Positions 38,838 through 50,013 of a stretch of DNA of 64,000 nucleotides are shown here, in pieces. Location of the stretch: assembly GCF_027886475.1 (NCBI RefSeq), contig NZ_CP115670.1, positions 2,046,001-2,110,000 of the forward strand. The letters run 5' to 3'. Made by a program: the position numbers and the translations under genes. Under the pieces are notes generated by a model that worked only from the letters and a program-made list of their open reading frames with translations, was not told where the DNA came from and made no database searches. How positions within the stretch are numbered: position 1 is the stretch's first letter; every line of letters begins with the position of its first letter. The DNA comes from Corynebacterium sp. SCR221107 (lineage in GTDB: Bacteria > Actinomycetota > Actinomycetes > Mycobacteriales > Mycobacteriaceae).

Positions 38838-41156
38838 ATGACTATGTTGAAGGTCGGCGATGTATTAGAAGGACGCTACCGCATTGAGGCACCCATTGCC
38901 CGCGGCGGTATGTCCACCGTGTACCGCTGTGTCGATCTTCGCTTGGGTCGTAATGTGGCAGCCAAGGTGATGGATGACCGCTACGTGGGCGATCCCATCT
39001 TCAGGCAGCGTTTTCAGCGCGAAGCCCGCTCTATGGCGCAACTGTCACACCCACAGTTAGTTGGGGTCTACGATTTTTCTTCCGAAGGTGACTTCGTCTA
39101 CCTCATCATGGAGCTGATTACCGGCGGCACCTTGCGCGAGCTGCTCGCCGAACGCGGCCCCATGCCACCCCACGCTGCGGCCGCCGTGCTCGTTGCCGTT
39201 CTCACCGGCCTCGATGTCGCCCACCGCGCCGGCATGGTTCACCGCGATATCAAGCCCGACAACATCCTTATCAATGGTGATCATCAGGTCAAGCTCGCCG
39301 ACTTCGGACTCGTCCGGGCGGCCTCCGCCTCCCAGGCCACCAGCAATCAGATCGTGGGAACCGTATCCTACCTGTCACCCGAGCAGGTCTCCGGTGAGGA
39401 CATCACCCCGGCCTCCGATGTGTATTCCGCGGGAATTGTGCTATTCGAGCTGTTGACCGGGGCCACACCTTTTAGCGGCGATACCCAACTCGCCCACGCC
39501 TACGCCCGGCTGGATAAGCCAGTGCCCGCGCCAAGCACCCGCATCGACGGCGTGCCTAAGCTTTTCGACGAGCTCGTCGCCTCGGCCACCGCGCGCGATC
39601 CCGACCAGCGTTTCGCCGACGCGGGCGAGTTCCTCTCCGCACTCCACGACGTTTCTCAGGAACTGAAATTACCAGCATTTGTGGTGCCGGTACCGCGCAA
39701 TTCCGCAGCACACCGCGCCTCCGAAGGGCTTTCACCGGCCATCACGCCGACGGATCTGCTCACCGCCGACATCCCGCGCGACGAGCTCGATTCCGCAGCC
39801 GCCACCCGCATGTTGAGCGAGCAGGCCCCCAAGGCCCCACCGGTTTATGACCGGGGCCTGGAATCGCATCAGACCCGGCATCTCGATCCTTACGGCGCTA
39901 ACAACCCACCTGCCCAGCCACCGGCGCCGGAACAAACCGCGCTGTTTCCAGCCAGCATGCCCGCAGCCCAGCCCCAGCGCCTCGAGCCGCACTATCTGCC
40001 AGTGCGGGAGGAAGACGCCACTTCACCCGCACCTGCCGGCATGGCGCCTTCGCCCAAGGCGAAGGTGAGCAACCGGGGTAAGGGGGGCTTCATCGTCTGG
40101 TTGACCACCGTCATCGCCTTTACCGTCGCGGTGGCACTTGGCGCCTGGTGGTTCGGCTCCGGCAGGTACGGCGAAATCCCACAGGTGTTGGGGATGGACC
40201 AGATCCAGGCGGTGGCCGCCGTCGAAGACGCTGGCTTTAGCACCACCACCTCCGAGGTCTACAGCGATGAGATAGCGGCCAAGCACACGGTGGGCACCCA
40301 GCCGGCCTACGGGGACCGCGCCGTCAAAGGCGATGAGATCACGGTGTTAGTGTCCTTGGGCAAACCCACTGTCCCCGAGTTGCCTGGCGACGGCCAGGTC
40401 GCTAGCTACGAGGCGGCCTTAAACGAGCGCACCTTATCACTAAAAACCGGCGACCAGGTCTTTTCCGAAGACGTACCTAGCGGAGCTATCGTGTCCACCG
40501 ATCCTGCGGTGGGCACAGCCGTTTCTGTGGGCTCCACGGTCACCGTCCGCACCTCCAAGGGCCCCGCACCGGTCAATATCCCCGACGTGACTGGTCTCGC
40601 GCGCGACGATGCCGTCTCCAAGCTGGAAGGGCTCGGGTTGAAGGTCTCGGTTCGCGAGGAGTTCTCCCCCGACGAAGGCAAGGGCGACGCTTTTGCCACC
40701 GAACCAGAGGCCGGGACTACAGTTCCTAAGGGATCCGCCGTGACGGTGTCGGTTTCCACGGCCATCGAGGTTCCCGATGTGGCAGGAAAGACCCAAAAGG
40801 AGGCCACCTCCCTGCTAGCCGACGCAGGTCTCAAGGTCGGCGAGGTCACCCGCTCAACCTCCGCAGTCGGTAATTCTGCCACCCAGGTGTCTTCTACCTC
40901 GCCGAAGTCCGGCTCCTTGATTGACCCCGCCACCACCAGCGTCAACCTCGTCCTCGTGGGCAAGGTCAAGGTTCCTAACGTGGTTGGCAAGACCGTCAAG
41001 GAGGCCACGACCATCCTCGAGGATGCCGGCCTTGAAGTGAAGGTGAGCGGGTCATCGTCGAATAACGCAAAGGTATACTGGCAAAGCCCTTTGAGCATTG
41101 GCTCAGGATCACAGGTGGAAGAAGGAACTGAGGTTAGCATTCGTGCACGAAACTAG
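38838..41156 (+). CDS. pknL: Ser/Thr protein kinase PknL with five PASTA domains
   Basis: 772 residues from ATG 38838. Kinase domain 10-270: glycine loop ARGGMSTVYR, AAKVMD lysine, HRDIKPDNIL catalytic loop, DFGLVRA, GTVSYLSPEQ. Pro/Ala-rich juxtamembrane region, one helix (GFIVWLTTVIAFTVAVALGAWWF) near residue 430, then five extracellular PASTA repeats (for example IPDVTGLARDDAVSKLEGLGL, VPNVVGKTVKEATTILEDAGL). PASTA domains bind muropeptides or lipid II; the kinase regulates division and envelope enzymes. CATACT lies 7 bases before ATG (leaderless). Confidence 0.96.
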   Translation: MTMLKVGDVLEGRYRIEAPIARGGMSTVYRCVDLRLGRNVAAKVMDDRYVGDPIFRQRFQREARSMAQLSHPQLVGVYDFSSEGDFVYLIMELITGGTLRELLAERGPMPPHAAAAVLVAVLTGLDVAHRAGMVHRDIKPDNILINGDHQVKLADFGLVRAASASQATSNQIVGTVSYLSPEQVSGEDITPASDVYSAGIVLFELLTGATPFSGDTQLAHAYARLDKPVPAPSTRIDGVPKLFDELVASATARDPDQRFADAGEFLSALHDVSQELKLPAFVVPVPRNSAAHRASEGLSPAITPTDLLTADIPRDELDSAAATRMLSEQAPKAPPVYDRGLESHQTRHLDPYGANNPPAQPPAPEQTALFPASMPAAQPQRLEPHYLPVREEDATSPAPAGMAPSPKAKVSNRGKGGFIVWLTTVIAFTVAVALGAWWFGSGRYGEIPQVLGMDQIQAVAAVEDAGFSTTTSEVYSDEIAAKHTVGTQPAYGDRAVKGDEITVLVSLGKPTVPELPGDGQVASYEAALNERTLSLKTGDQVFSEDVPSGAIVSTDPAVGTAVSVGSTVTVRTSKGPAPVNIPDVTGLARDDAVSKLEGLGLKVSVREEFSPDEGKGDAFATEPEAGTTVPKGSAVTVSVSTAIEVPDVAGKTQKEATSLLADAGLKVGEVTRSTSAVGNSATQVSSTSPKSGSLIDPATTSVNLVLVGKVKVPNVVGKTVKEATTILEDAGLEVKVSGSSSNNAKVYWQSPLSIGSGSQVEEGTEVSIRARN

Positions 41157-42312
41157 GACTCGCATCGCGAAACCAGGCGGATTGGGTGTCATCGCAGCCA
41201 TCGTAGGCGCGGCGTTTTCCGTCGGCTACATTTACTGGCTGCTCCGCGGTGAGGGGCAGGTATTTCGCTACCTCCTCGATGTAGATGTCTACCGCCTCGG
41301 CGCCAAGGAATATCTCGGCAACGGCAACCTGTACGGCCAGCTATTCCACACCCGCCTCATCGACCTGCCGTTTACCTACCCGCCTTTTGGCGCCCTGTTC
41401 TTTAGCCCCCTGGCATTGTTCCCGCAAGAGGTAGTCCAGGCCATCATCATCACCCTGTCCGCTGTGTCCCTATGGGGTTCTGTGGCCGCCGTATTGGCCT
41501 ACTTCCACAAACCTAATCCGTGGGTACAGGCGCTGTGGGTGGTTCCTTTCGCTTTGCTTGCGGAGCCGGTTCGTTCCACCTTCGAGTTCGGCCAAATCAA
41601 CCTTGTTCTTATGGTGTTGGTGCTCGCCGACGTCACCGGAGTTTTCAAGAAACTTCCCCGAGGCATCCTTATCGGTGTTGCCGCCGCCATCAAACTCACC
41701 CCGGCCTACTATGGGCTGTACTATCTCGCGCGCCGCGATTGGAAGGGCGTCGCGGGAATGATCGGCGGGTTCCTCGGCGCGACCGCCCTGGCGGCCGTAT
41801 TCCATCCCGCCACGACGGTCGCCTATTTCACCTCGGTTCTCTTCGACAACGGGCGCATCGGCAACCTCGAATACGCGATGAACGTCTCCCTGTCCGGCCT
41901 CAACGCCCGTATCGCCCCCGATACCCGCCTCATCTGGTTGGTGGGCACCGTGCTGATTACGATCCTGGCGTATGTTGCTGCCCGTCGCGCACACCTCGCT
42001 GGACTGGATTTCCTCGCCTTCATCGTGGTCGCCCTCGGCTGCTTGGTGGTGTCCCCGGTCTCTTGGTCCCACCACTGGGTCTGGTTGGTCCCGGCCACGA
42101 TGGCCTTGTACTTCGCCCGTCATTATCTGCTCGCGGTGTGGGCGATCCTCATGGTGTATTTCTTCGACTTCCACACCATGCTGCCCAACGATCACCAGGT
42201 GGAGATGGCGTGGAGTGCGCTGCAACAGGTGATGGGCATGCACTATGTCATCTTCGCCCTCACGGTGATTATCGTGGTGGCGCTTCGCCCGCAGGTACGG
42301 AGAAACAAATAG
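41143..42312 (+). CDS. mptC: Alpha-(1->2)-mannosyltransferase, GT87/DUF2029 family (MptC-like)
   Basis: 389 residues from GTG 41143, which overlaps the last 14 bases of pknL and has GAGG nine bases upstream. About ten membrane helices; VDVYRLGAKEYLGNGNLYG (catalytic Asp loop), FTYPPFGALFF, FEFGQINLVLM and PVSWSHHWVW are GT87 hallmarks. Adds alpha-1,2 mannose branches to lipomannan/LAM using polyprenyl-phosphate mannose. Syntenic with Rv2181. Overlap implies co-translation with pknL. Confidence 0.87.
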   Translation: MHETRTRIAKPGGLGVIAAIVGAAFSVGYIYWLLRGEGQVFRYLLDVDVYRLGAKEYLGNGNLYGQLFHTRLIDLPFTYPPFGALFFSPLALFPQEVVQAIIITLSAVSLWGSVAAVLAYFHKPNPWVQALWVVPFALLAEPVRSTFEFGQINLVLMVLVLADVTGVFKKLPRGILIGVAAAIKLTPAYYGLYYLARRDWKGVAGMIGGFLGATALAAVFHPATTVAYFTSVLFDNGRIGNLEYAMNVSLSGLNARIAPDTRLIWLVGTVLITILAYVAARRAHLAGLDFLAFIVVALGCLVVSPVSWSHHWVWLVPATMALYFARHYLLAVWAILMVYFFDFHTMLPNDHQVEMAWSALQQVMGMHYVIFALTVIIVVALRPQVRRNK

Positions 42313-42322
42313 CCATGCACGA

Positions 42323-42348
42323 AACCCCCGGTTCATGAACCGGGGGTT
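42323..42348. terminator. Bidirectional terminator between mptC and aroG
   Basis: Perfect 26-base palindrome with half AACCCCCGGTTCA; TTTT on the plus side. Confidence 0.85.
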
Positions 42349-42364
42349 TTAGTCGTTTTTCTGC

Positions 42365-43852
<1,488 letters not shown>

Positions 43853-43901
43853 TCATTCACGCACCTCAGGAGCTTTATCGCCCAAGGCGCCTACCGACGT
43901 G

Positions 43902-44435
43902 TTAGGCGTTCGCCCCCAGCACACCATCCACCCGAACCCGATCGCGCTTATCCAGGGGGAGGTGCCGCATGCACACCTTGAACTTTTCCACATTGTGGCG
44001 AGCATCGACGAGTGCATCGTGGTTGCCGTCGGGAAGCACGGGTAGCGCCGGGCGCCCGGCCATCTCCCAGTACTGCTTGAGCTCGCGGGTAAAGCGCGGC
44101 AGTTGCTTGGGCAATCCCGACATATCCCCCCACAGTTGCGCGAGCACCACGTGGTCGTAGGCGCCCACCCATGCCCATAGCTGTGGGCGGTTATCGACAC
44201 TGGTCAGAAAGCTCAACACCTCGCGCCTGATGGTGTCCAGGGACTTCCATGCATGATGTGAGGGGTTGGGGAGCTTGCTGAGGACATTGTCGCGCACCCA
44301 GCGGCTGGCGCGGGAATGATCGGCATCAGTGGACACGGCGTAGTACTCGCGCCCATCTTCGGCCACGATGCCAATGGAAACGAGCTCGATGGTAGTGCCG
44401 TCTTCTATGAACTCGGTGTCATAGAAATATCGCAT
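43902..44435 (-). CDS. 3'-5' exoribonuclease, Rv2179c type (DEDD fold)
   Basis: 177 residues from ATG 44435 (MRYFYDTEFIEDG). The DTEF motif gives the first acidic pair, WAWVGAYDHVVLAQLWG the middle Asp, and NHDALVDARHNVEKFK the last Asp with His. Homologous to the RNase T-like exoribonuclease characterised in M. tuberculosis, also next to aroG. Upstream frame to 44519 is basic and probably not translated. Confidence 0.9.
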   Translation of the reverse strand: MRYFYDTEFIEDGTTIELVSIGIVAEDGREYYAVSTDADHSRASRWVRDNVLSKLPNPSHHAWKSLDTIRREVLSFLTSVDNRPQLWAWVGAYDHVVLAQLWGDMSGLPKQLPRFTRELKQYWEMAGRPALPVLPDGNHDALVDARHNVEKFKVCMRHLPLDKRDRVRVDGVLGANA

Positions 44436-44591
44436 CTGTAATCGGCCTCGCCTTCTTCGAGCATTCCTTCTTGTGCTGCCTTGTGCTGCGGCGAAAGCCG
44501 CGCGCTTTATCTTAGCCAAGCACCCTCTACCCGCCTGTCATCAGGCCAGTTAGCAAGATTGCGCAGTGCCCACAAGGCCAGCCCTAGCCTT

Positions 44592-45755
44592 TTAGGTATC
44601 GCGCCGCGTGGATGGATCCCACGCAGGCGATGCCAGTGCGTCCTGGGCGGGCGCGAAAAGCAGTGTGCGCACACGCGTCTTGGCGGCGTCGGCAAGCGGG
44701 GCAATTGCAGGTGGCTTCACACTCCAGCCAATAACCGGGACCTTTTCTATGGCATAGATGACCAGCCCGCCAGCAAACGCGATGGGAATGCACACCATCA
44801 CCCAAAACGCCGTGGTGTCCACGACGTTCTCAGCGACAAGGGAAATGCCCTCCTCCCGGTAGCGGAAGAAGAACCCAAACACGGCCGTCAACGCCAGCTG
44901 GTGCCCGATATAGACCTCAATGGTGTGGCGGCCGATAAACCGCACTCCGCGACCGATGACGGGGATATAGCCGATGAGAACCGCACACCATACCGCCGTA
45001 GGCAGAAAAAGCAGCGACGCCATGGTGTTGGTGGTGTCCTTCCACGGCCCTGGAGCTGCCGACAGGAGGGTATACCCCATCCAAAAAGTCACGGCCGCGA
45101 GAAACATGGCAAAAGGATGGAAGGCCTGCTCGGCAAAGGTGGCGATCGCCGGGCGCAGGTAGGCGCCGAGCAGAAACGGCGGCAGGTAGCACAAGTACTT
45201 CACGAGAAACGGCAAGTACGGGTGATACGGCAGCGCCGCTATGTCGGGGAAGTGGGTGACCATTAGACCCGACGCGAGGATCCCCGGGCCGACAACCGCA
45301 AGTCCGAGCAGGCTCCACCGCGCCCACCGGGTCAGGAATTTGCTGAGCCAAAGAATCAGCGTGAAGCCGATGAGGGCGTGCAGAAACCAGTACATTCCCT
45401 GGCCGGTGAGCACGGCCTGCACATATTCCTTGAACTCGGGGAATTCCTTGTCCAGCGCGTAGTTGAGTTCGGCGCGCTTGAGCCATGCTTCAATGGGCGA
45501 GAACACCACAAAAGGCACGAGGAGGAACCAGAGACGCTTGGTGAAAAGCTGCATGAGGGACATGTTTTTCACCTTCACCGCGAAAAACCCGGCCACGACG
45601 AAAAACAGGGGCATGCGCAGCGGCGCGAACATGCCGTTGATCCCGTATAGGACGGTCTTCGCGCCGTCGGGCACGGCCATGGTGACGTGGAGAAGGACAA
45701 CGCCGATTATCGAGAGGCCGCGGGAGATATCCGGCCACGACAGTCTTTGTTGCAT
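44592..45755 (-). CDS. Acyltransferase 3 (OafA/WecH-like) integral membrane protein
   Basis: 387 residues, RBS AAGGAA. About ten helices; N-terminal WPDISRGLSIIGVVLLHV (catalytic His region), then RMPLFFVVAGFFA and a central FLHALIGFTLI. Family members O-acylate envelope sugars or lipids (acetyl, succinyl). Its neighbours in lipid and glycan metabolism suggest an envelope substrate, not identified. Confidence 0.85.
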   Translation of the reverse strand: MQQRLSWPDISRGLSIIGVVLLHVTMAVPDGAKTVLYGINGMFAPLRMPLFFVVAGFFAVKVKNMSLMQLFTKRLWFLLVPFVVFSPIEAWLKRAELNYALDKEFPEFKEYVQAVLTGQGMYWFLHALIGFTLILWLSKFLTRWARWSLLGLAVVGPGILASGLMVTHFPDIAALPYHPYLPFLVKYLCYLPPFLLGAYLRPAIATFAEQAFHPFAMFLAAVTFWMGYTLLSAAPGPWKDTTNTMASLLFLPTAVWCAVLIGYIPVIGRGVRFIGRHTIEVYIGHQLALTAVFGFFFRYREEGISLVAENVVDTTAFWVMVCIPIAFAGGLVIYAIEKVPVIGWSVKPPAIAPLADAAKTRVRTLLFAPAQDALASPAWDPSTRRDT

Positions 45756-45918
45756 CCCATTTCCTTGCCCCGGTTTAGATTCCGTTTACCTAGTGCTTCC
45801 TGTGAGTTTCCTGTAAGCCTAACGTCAATCTAATAATGATGAAAGTAAGGCTTGCTTTATTCGTTGCCACAGGCAGGTGCTTGCCGACGTCGCCAGCATC
45901 GCCTTAACCAGCAAAAAC

Positions 45919-45951
45919 GGGGCCCTTCCAGCTATTAGCCTTCCGAGCCCC
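45919..45951 (-). terminator. Terminator after plsC-like gene
   Basis: GGGGC (45919-45923) pairs with GCCCC (45947-45951) plus inner GGAAGG/CCTTCC options; minus strand continues GTTTTTG. Confidence 0.65.
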
Positions 45952-45968
45952 TTCTTCTTCACAGGCGC

Positions 45969-46709
45969 CTACACGTGTGGCCGCCCCGTCGCTTGGGGCA
46001 ACCCTTGACCCGCTTCAAGGGCCTTTTTCACGTCACTTGCATACATGTCCACATAGTCCTGACCAGTGAGATCCACCAGCTGCGCCATCACGTGATCCGT
46101 CAACACACGAGCGGCCTCCCGCTGCGTGGGCTCGAAACCCTTGGAACGCACAAACTCCACCGGATCGATCGGCTCACCCACCCGGATGCGCACCTTCGCC
46201 GGGCGAGGAACCACGGTCCCGATCGGGTTGGCGTTGCGGGCTCCAATCATCGCGATGGGAATGACCTTCTCCCCCGTCGCCAAGGCCAGGCGAGCCATGC
46301 CCGTGCGCCCTTTATAAATGCGTCCGTCCGGCGAACGCGTGCCCTCCGGATAGATGCCAAAGAGATCGCCCTTGCCCAAGACGCTCTTCCCTGCGGCAAG
46401 GAGGGCCTCGCCCGCGTCACCGCTGGAGCGATCAAGCGGGATCTGGCCGACAGAGGTAAAAAAGAACCGCTGAATCGCGCCGCTGATGCCGGTGCCGGTG
46501 AAATACTCCTGCTTCGCCGGGAAGGTCAGCTGGCGCGGGCACAGCAGTGGCAGGTAAAACGAGTCCATCACGGCCTGGTGGTTCGACGCCAAGATTGCCG
46601 GTCCGGTAGTGGGGATGTTCTCCAGCCCTTCAATCTCGGGACGGTTATACAGCCGCAGCCAGGGGCCAATGAGGATGGACTTGAAGAACTTGTACCACTT
46701 GTTATTCAT
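45969..46709 (-). CDS. 1-acyl-sn-glycerol-3-phosphate acyltransferase (PlsC family)
   Basis: 246 residues from ATG 46709 (MNNKWYKFFKSILIGP), a start shared with actinobacterial relatives. NHQAVMD is the HX4D catalytic motif and YPEGTRSPDG the substrate motif. Acylates lysophosphatidate in the membrane. Syntenic with Rv2182c. Downstream of the glucokinase by about 90 bases. Confidence 0.92.
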   Translation of the reverse strand: MNNKWYKFFKSILIGPWLRLYNRPEIEGLENIPTTGPAILASNHQAVMDSFYLPLLCPRQLTFPAKQEYFTGTGISGAIQRFFFTSVGQIPLDRSSGDAGEALLAAGKSVLGKGDLFGIYPEGTRSPDGRIYKGRTGMARLALATGEKVIPIAMIGARNANPIGTVVPRPAKVRIRVGEPIDPVEFVRSKGFEPTQREAARVLTDHVMAQLVDLTGQDYVDMYASDVKKALEAGQGLPQATGRPHV

Positions 46710-46796
46710 CGCTTTGAAGGCACCACTTTCGGCAGATGGAATGCATGAACGAAGGGGGCGGAAAAGCATTTCCACACCCACGAACTGTAGCCCGAC

Positions 46797-47747
46797 CTAG
46801 ACGCGTTGGCGGGCCAAATCAGCAACGCCAATCATACCCGCATCGGCGCCTAGTTCGGCGCAGACTACGCGTGCCAGCGGGCGGTAGCCGGACCCGACAA
46901 TGTTCTCGGCCATGTATTCTCGCGCGCGATCGAGGTACAGGTCCGCCGACTTGGAAACCCCGCCGCCGAGCAAGATAAGGCCTGGGTCCAGTACGTCGGC
47001 GACGATCGCCAATCCTCTGCCCAGCCATGCCGCGAAGTCGTCAACGACCCGCAGCGCGAGCTCATCGCCACCGCGGGCAGCCTCCATCACGTTCTTGCCG
47101 GTGAGTAGGTTGTTGGCCTGTAGGTGACGCAGAGCAGATTCGCCGTTATATTCACTTAGCAGCCCCCGGGCCGTTTCTTCCACCGCGGTCCCCGAGCAAT
47201 AACGCTCCAGGCAGCCACGTTTCCCGCAGGCGCACTGACGTCCGCCTGGCACCATGGTCAGGTGCCCGAATTCAGGGGCGGTGCCGAAAGCCCCGCGGTA
47301 GATCTCGCCTTCATGCATCAACGTGGCACCGATTCCCGTGCCGAGCGCAAAAAGCACCCAATTATCCACGCCGCGGGCGCCGCCGAAGCGATATTCACCC
47401 CATGCCGCCGCGTTGGCATCGTGTTCGACCTTCACCGGCACACCGAGCAGCGCCTCGAGTTCGGCGCGCACTGGGCGATCGCGCCACGGCAGGTGCGGCG
47501 CGAAACGCACGACCTCGCACTCGGGGTCCAAAAAGCCCGCCACCGCCAGACCAACGGCGGCCACATCATGCTCGCGAGAGAGGTCCGCGACGAGCCTGGC
47601 AATTCCCTCCTCGAGGTCGTGGGCTGTGCGTGGTGTGGGCACCGATTGTGAGTCGAGGATCTCGCCGCCTTCAGTCACAGCCGCGGCCCGCATGTTGGTG
47701 CCGCCGATATCGAATCCGACGGTCACAGATCCCGGCTTATTCACCAT
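46797..47747 (-). CDS. glk: ROK-family glucokinase
   Basis: 316 residues from ATG 47747 (GGCGGAG five bases upstream; ATG 47753 possible). ATP site DIGGTNMRAA, catalytic HDANAAAWGEYRFGGARG, PEFGHLTMVPGG, zinc-binding CACGKRGCLERYCSG. Phosphorylates glucose with ATP. Order glk-pimB'-nlpC is that of C. glutamicum. Confidence 0.93.
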   Translation of the reverse strand: MVNKPGSVTVGFDIGGTNMRAAAVTEGGEILDSQSVPTPRTAHDLEEGIARLVADLSREHDVAAVGLAVAGFLDPECEVVRFAPHLPWRDRPVRAELEALLGVPVKVEHDANAAAWGEYRFGGARGVDNWVLFALGTGIGATLMHEGEIYRGAFGTAPEFGHLTMVPGGRQCACGKRGCLERYCSGTAVEETARGLLSEYNGESALRHLQANNLLTGKNVMEAARGGDELALRVVDDFAAWLGRGLAIVADVLDPGLILLGGGVSKSADLYLDRAREYMAENIVGSGYRPLARVVCAELGADAGMIGVADLARQRV

Positions 47748-47859
47748 GCACACTCCGCCTTCACATCCATCTCATGCGAGAATAACTCCTCGCGAAGCTT
47801 GCACTCAGCGTGCAAACATTAACCCTAGAATTCTACCAAGTGGAGGCAAAAGTTCCTAT

Positions 47860-48996
47860 CTAGGGCTTCGCGTAGCCTAATATGCTGCGCAGACGTGCCC
47901 CCATGATGTCCCACGTCCAGTGCTTTTCGACGTTCGCACGCCCCACGTTCCCCATCGCGGCGGCGGCGTCGCGGTCGGTTAGTATCCTGGTCAGCCCACC
48001 AGCGACCTCATCGATGCTGCCGCCTTTGACCACGAAGCCACAGCCCTCCACCATGGTTTCCGGCGCTCCGCCAGAGTCCCCCGCCAGCACCGGTACACCA
48101 CACGCTTGCGCCTCTAGGTACACGATGCCCAAGCCCTCGACATCGAGCCCGAAACCGCGCGTTCGTGCCGGCATCGCAAACACGTCAGCAGCGCGCAACA
48201 AGCCCAGCATCTCCTCATCACTGACCCTGCCACGGAATTGCACGTGCCCGCGGTGGTCGTCGGCAAGCAAGCGCAATGTCTTTTCATAGGGCCCGCCACC
48301 TACGATGACAAGTTGGAGGCTAGGATACTGCTGGACCAGCCTTGGCAGGGTTTGAATTAGGCGGTCTTGCCCCTTGCGGGCTACCAGACGTGAAATGCAG
48401 ACGATGAACGGTCCCGGCCCGCCCAAGCCAAGGCGCACCCGCAGCGCCTCCTTTTCTGCCGGACTGGCGGGTGTAAACCGATCCACGTCCACGCCGGAGG
48501 GCAGATGGGCAAATTTCCGTCTACCGCCAAAAGCGCGCCCGATCCGCCCCAGGGTGTACTCGGAGATGTAGGTAATGCAGTCGGCATCGCGGCCGATGAT
48601 TCCCAAGGCCTGCCTAGCAAGCGGCAGCATCGACCACCCAACCTCGTGCCCGTGTGTGGAGGCCACGACCCGCGCCGCGCCGGCCACCTTCGCGGCATTC
48701 GACATCAGCGCCAGAGGTGCAGCCGCGCCAAACCAGACCGTGTCAATCTTTTCCTCGCGAATGATCTCTTGCATGCGTCGGGCGGTGCCCACCGTGGGCA
48801 CCATGATCTTTCGAGGCCAACGAATGACCCGATACGGCACCTGCGCATCGTAGGACTGCGCCGCCGCCGGATCCTGGGTGGAGGCAAAGACGACAACGTC
48901 TTCCGGCGGCAAGGTGGCAACGAAGTCACGTAGATAGGACTGGATACCACCCAATGTAGGCGGGAAGTCATTGGTTACCAACAACACTCGAGGCAT
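47860..48996 (-). CDS. pimB: GDP-mannose-dependent phosphatidylinositol monomannoside mannosyltransferase PimB'
   Basis: 378 residues. GT4/GT-B enzyme: N-terminal LLVTNDFPPTLGGIQSYL, ASTHGHEVGW, ISRLVARKGQDRLI, and the C-terminal VEGLGIVYLEAQACGVPVLAGDSGGAPE with the EX7E-type glutamates. Adds the second mannose to phosphatidylinositol monomannoside on the cytoplasmic face, first committed step toward lipomannan and LAM. TAGGGT lies 6 bases before the ATG, so transcription may be leaderless. Confidence 0.95.
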   Translation of the reverse strand: MPRVLLVTNDFPPTLGGIQSYLRDFVATLPPEDVVVFASTQDPAAAQSYDAQVPYRVIRWPRKIMVPTVGTARRMQEIIREEKIDTVWFGAAAPLALMSNAAKVAGAARVVASTHGHEVGWSMLPLARQALGIIGRDADCITYISEYTLGRIGRAFGGRRKFAHLPSGVDVDRFTPASPAEKEALRVRLGLGGPGPFIVCISRLVARKGQDRLIQTLPRLVQQYPSLQLVIVGGGPYEKTLRLLADDHRGHVQFRGRVSDEEMLGLLRAADVFAMPARTRGFGLDVEGLGIVYLEAQACGVPVLAGDSGGAPETMVEGCGFVVKGGSIDEVAGGLTRILTDRDAAAAMGNVGRANVEKHWTWDIMGARLRSILGYAKP

Positions 48997-49040
48997 GCCT
49001 CGACCCTATCAAAAATAGCTTTACCCTCTGTACACCAAAA

Positions 49041-49072
49041 AGACCCAGTCACCTTGTGCGGTGGCTGGGTCT
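49041..49072 (-). terminator. Rho-independent terminator after nlpC
   Basis: Arms AGACCCAGTCACC and GGTGGCTGGGTCT (one G-U); minus strand continues TTTTTGG. Confidence 0.9.
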
Positions 49073-49092
49073 TTCAATGTTGTGGCTTCGGA

Positions 49093-49707
49093 TTAGAAAC
49101 GAACGGCCGAGTGGATCGGCATGTAGTTCAAAGGCGACTCCTGCAGCGGAACCCCCTCGGTCAGAGCGTGGATCACAGTACCGTTACCGGTGTAAATACC
49201 AACGTGGGAGGCACCAGAGTAGTAGGCGATAATGTCACCAGCTTGAAGCTGATCCAGAGAAACGGGGGTGCCCTGTGCAGCCTGAGCGTAAGACGTGCGC
49301 GGGATGAACTTGCCCACCTGCGCGTAAGCCCACGAAGTTAGGCCGGAGCAGTCGAATGCGTTAGGGCCTGCGGCACCCCACACATATGGCGAACCAATCT
49401 TCGAACGCGCGGCATCAACGATAGCCTGGCCAGAATTGGAAGAAGATGCCGTGTTCACCAACGCGCTGTAGTCAGCGGCGCCACCCTGGTTAGCCAGGGA
49501 AGGGATGTAGTTGGAAATGCCGGGAACCGACGAAAGTCCCTGGATGTTCTCGATACCAGGGGCATCGAAAGAAATGCCGGTGCCAGGAATGACAACCTCT
49601 GCAGCCTGAGCCGGTGCGGTCAGGGTAGCCGTTGCTCCAACGACGGCGGCGGATGCGATTGCCGCGTTGCGGGCTACCTTGTGATTACGTCGACTGTGCT
49701 TAGCCAC
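49093..49707 (-). CDS. nlpC: Secreted NlpC/P60 peptidoglycan endopeptidase
   Basis: 204 residues, GTG start with GGAG. Signal peptide (residues 1-36, ending APAQAAE), Ser/Asn linker, then an NlpC/P60 domain: catalytic Cys in NAFDCSGLTSWAY, His in ASHVGIYTG, third residue in VIHAL. Cleaves D-gamma-Glu-mDAP bonds in stem peptides to aid cell separation. C. glutamicum nlpC belongs to the MtrAB regulon; a matching direct repeat lies upstream. Very long upstream region. Confidence 0.93.
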   Translation of the reverse strand: MAKHSRRNHKVARNAAIASAAVVGATATLTAPAQAAEVVIPGTGISFDAPGIENIQGLSSVPGISNYIPSLANQGGAADYSALVNTASSSNSGQAIVDAARSKIGSPYVWGAAGPNAFDCSGLTSWAYAQVGKFIPRTSYAQAAQGTPVSLDQLQAGDIIAYYSGASHVGIYTGNGTVIHALTEGVPLQESPLNYMPIHSAVRF

Positions 49708-49994
49708 GAATGAATCTCCAAACTTGTCTACGCCCTTTTCCTCTACCGCGGAAACATCGCTACTTTTCGGCGATCCTCGCCCCGTGGGGCGATCGGCGAC
49801 ACCGACGTGCGATGCGCGCGCATGTAGTTGCGAGGATGTGTAGGTTCATTCCGAAAGAAACTTTCTTTCGCTTTCACCCAGCAAGGCTTTTCGATTTTTT
49901 TCTTGACGTCACGACTGCGGCTCGTCGCTTTAAATGTCTCGATTAGGTTACGAAACGATTCCGGCTTCTGTCCAATATTCAAGTCCGTAACCAT

Positions 49995-50013
49995 CCCGTT
50001 ATAAACCCGTTAC
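49995..50013 (-). promoter_or_regulatory. Candidate MtrA direct repeat upstream of nlpC
   Basis: Minus strand GTAACGGG-TTT-ATAACGGG: two 8-mers with a 3-base spacer, the format reported for MtrA sites in C. glutamicum; it overlaps TATAAC. Confidence 0.5.

Noticed and set aside
45810..45835. DtxR box upstream of the acyltransferase gene
   Set aside because: Only about 12 of 19 positions match and neither half is complete.
49708..49990. ydaO-type c-di-AMP riboswitch before nlpC
   Set aside because: Such switches precede wall hydrolases in actinobacteria, but the conserved GGGGAACC- and CGAAUCCGUCAGCUAACC-like blocks are not seen.
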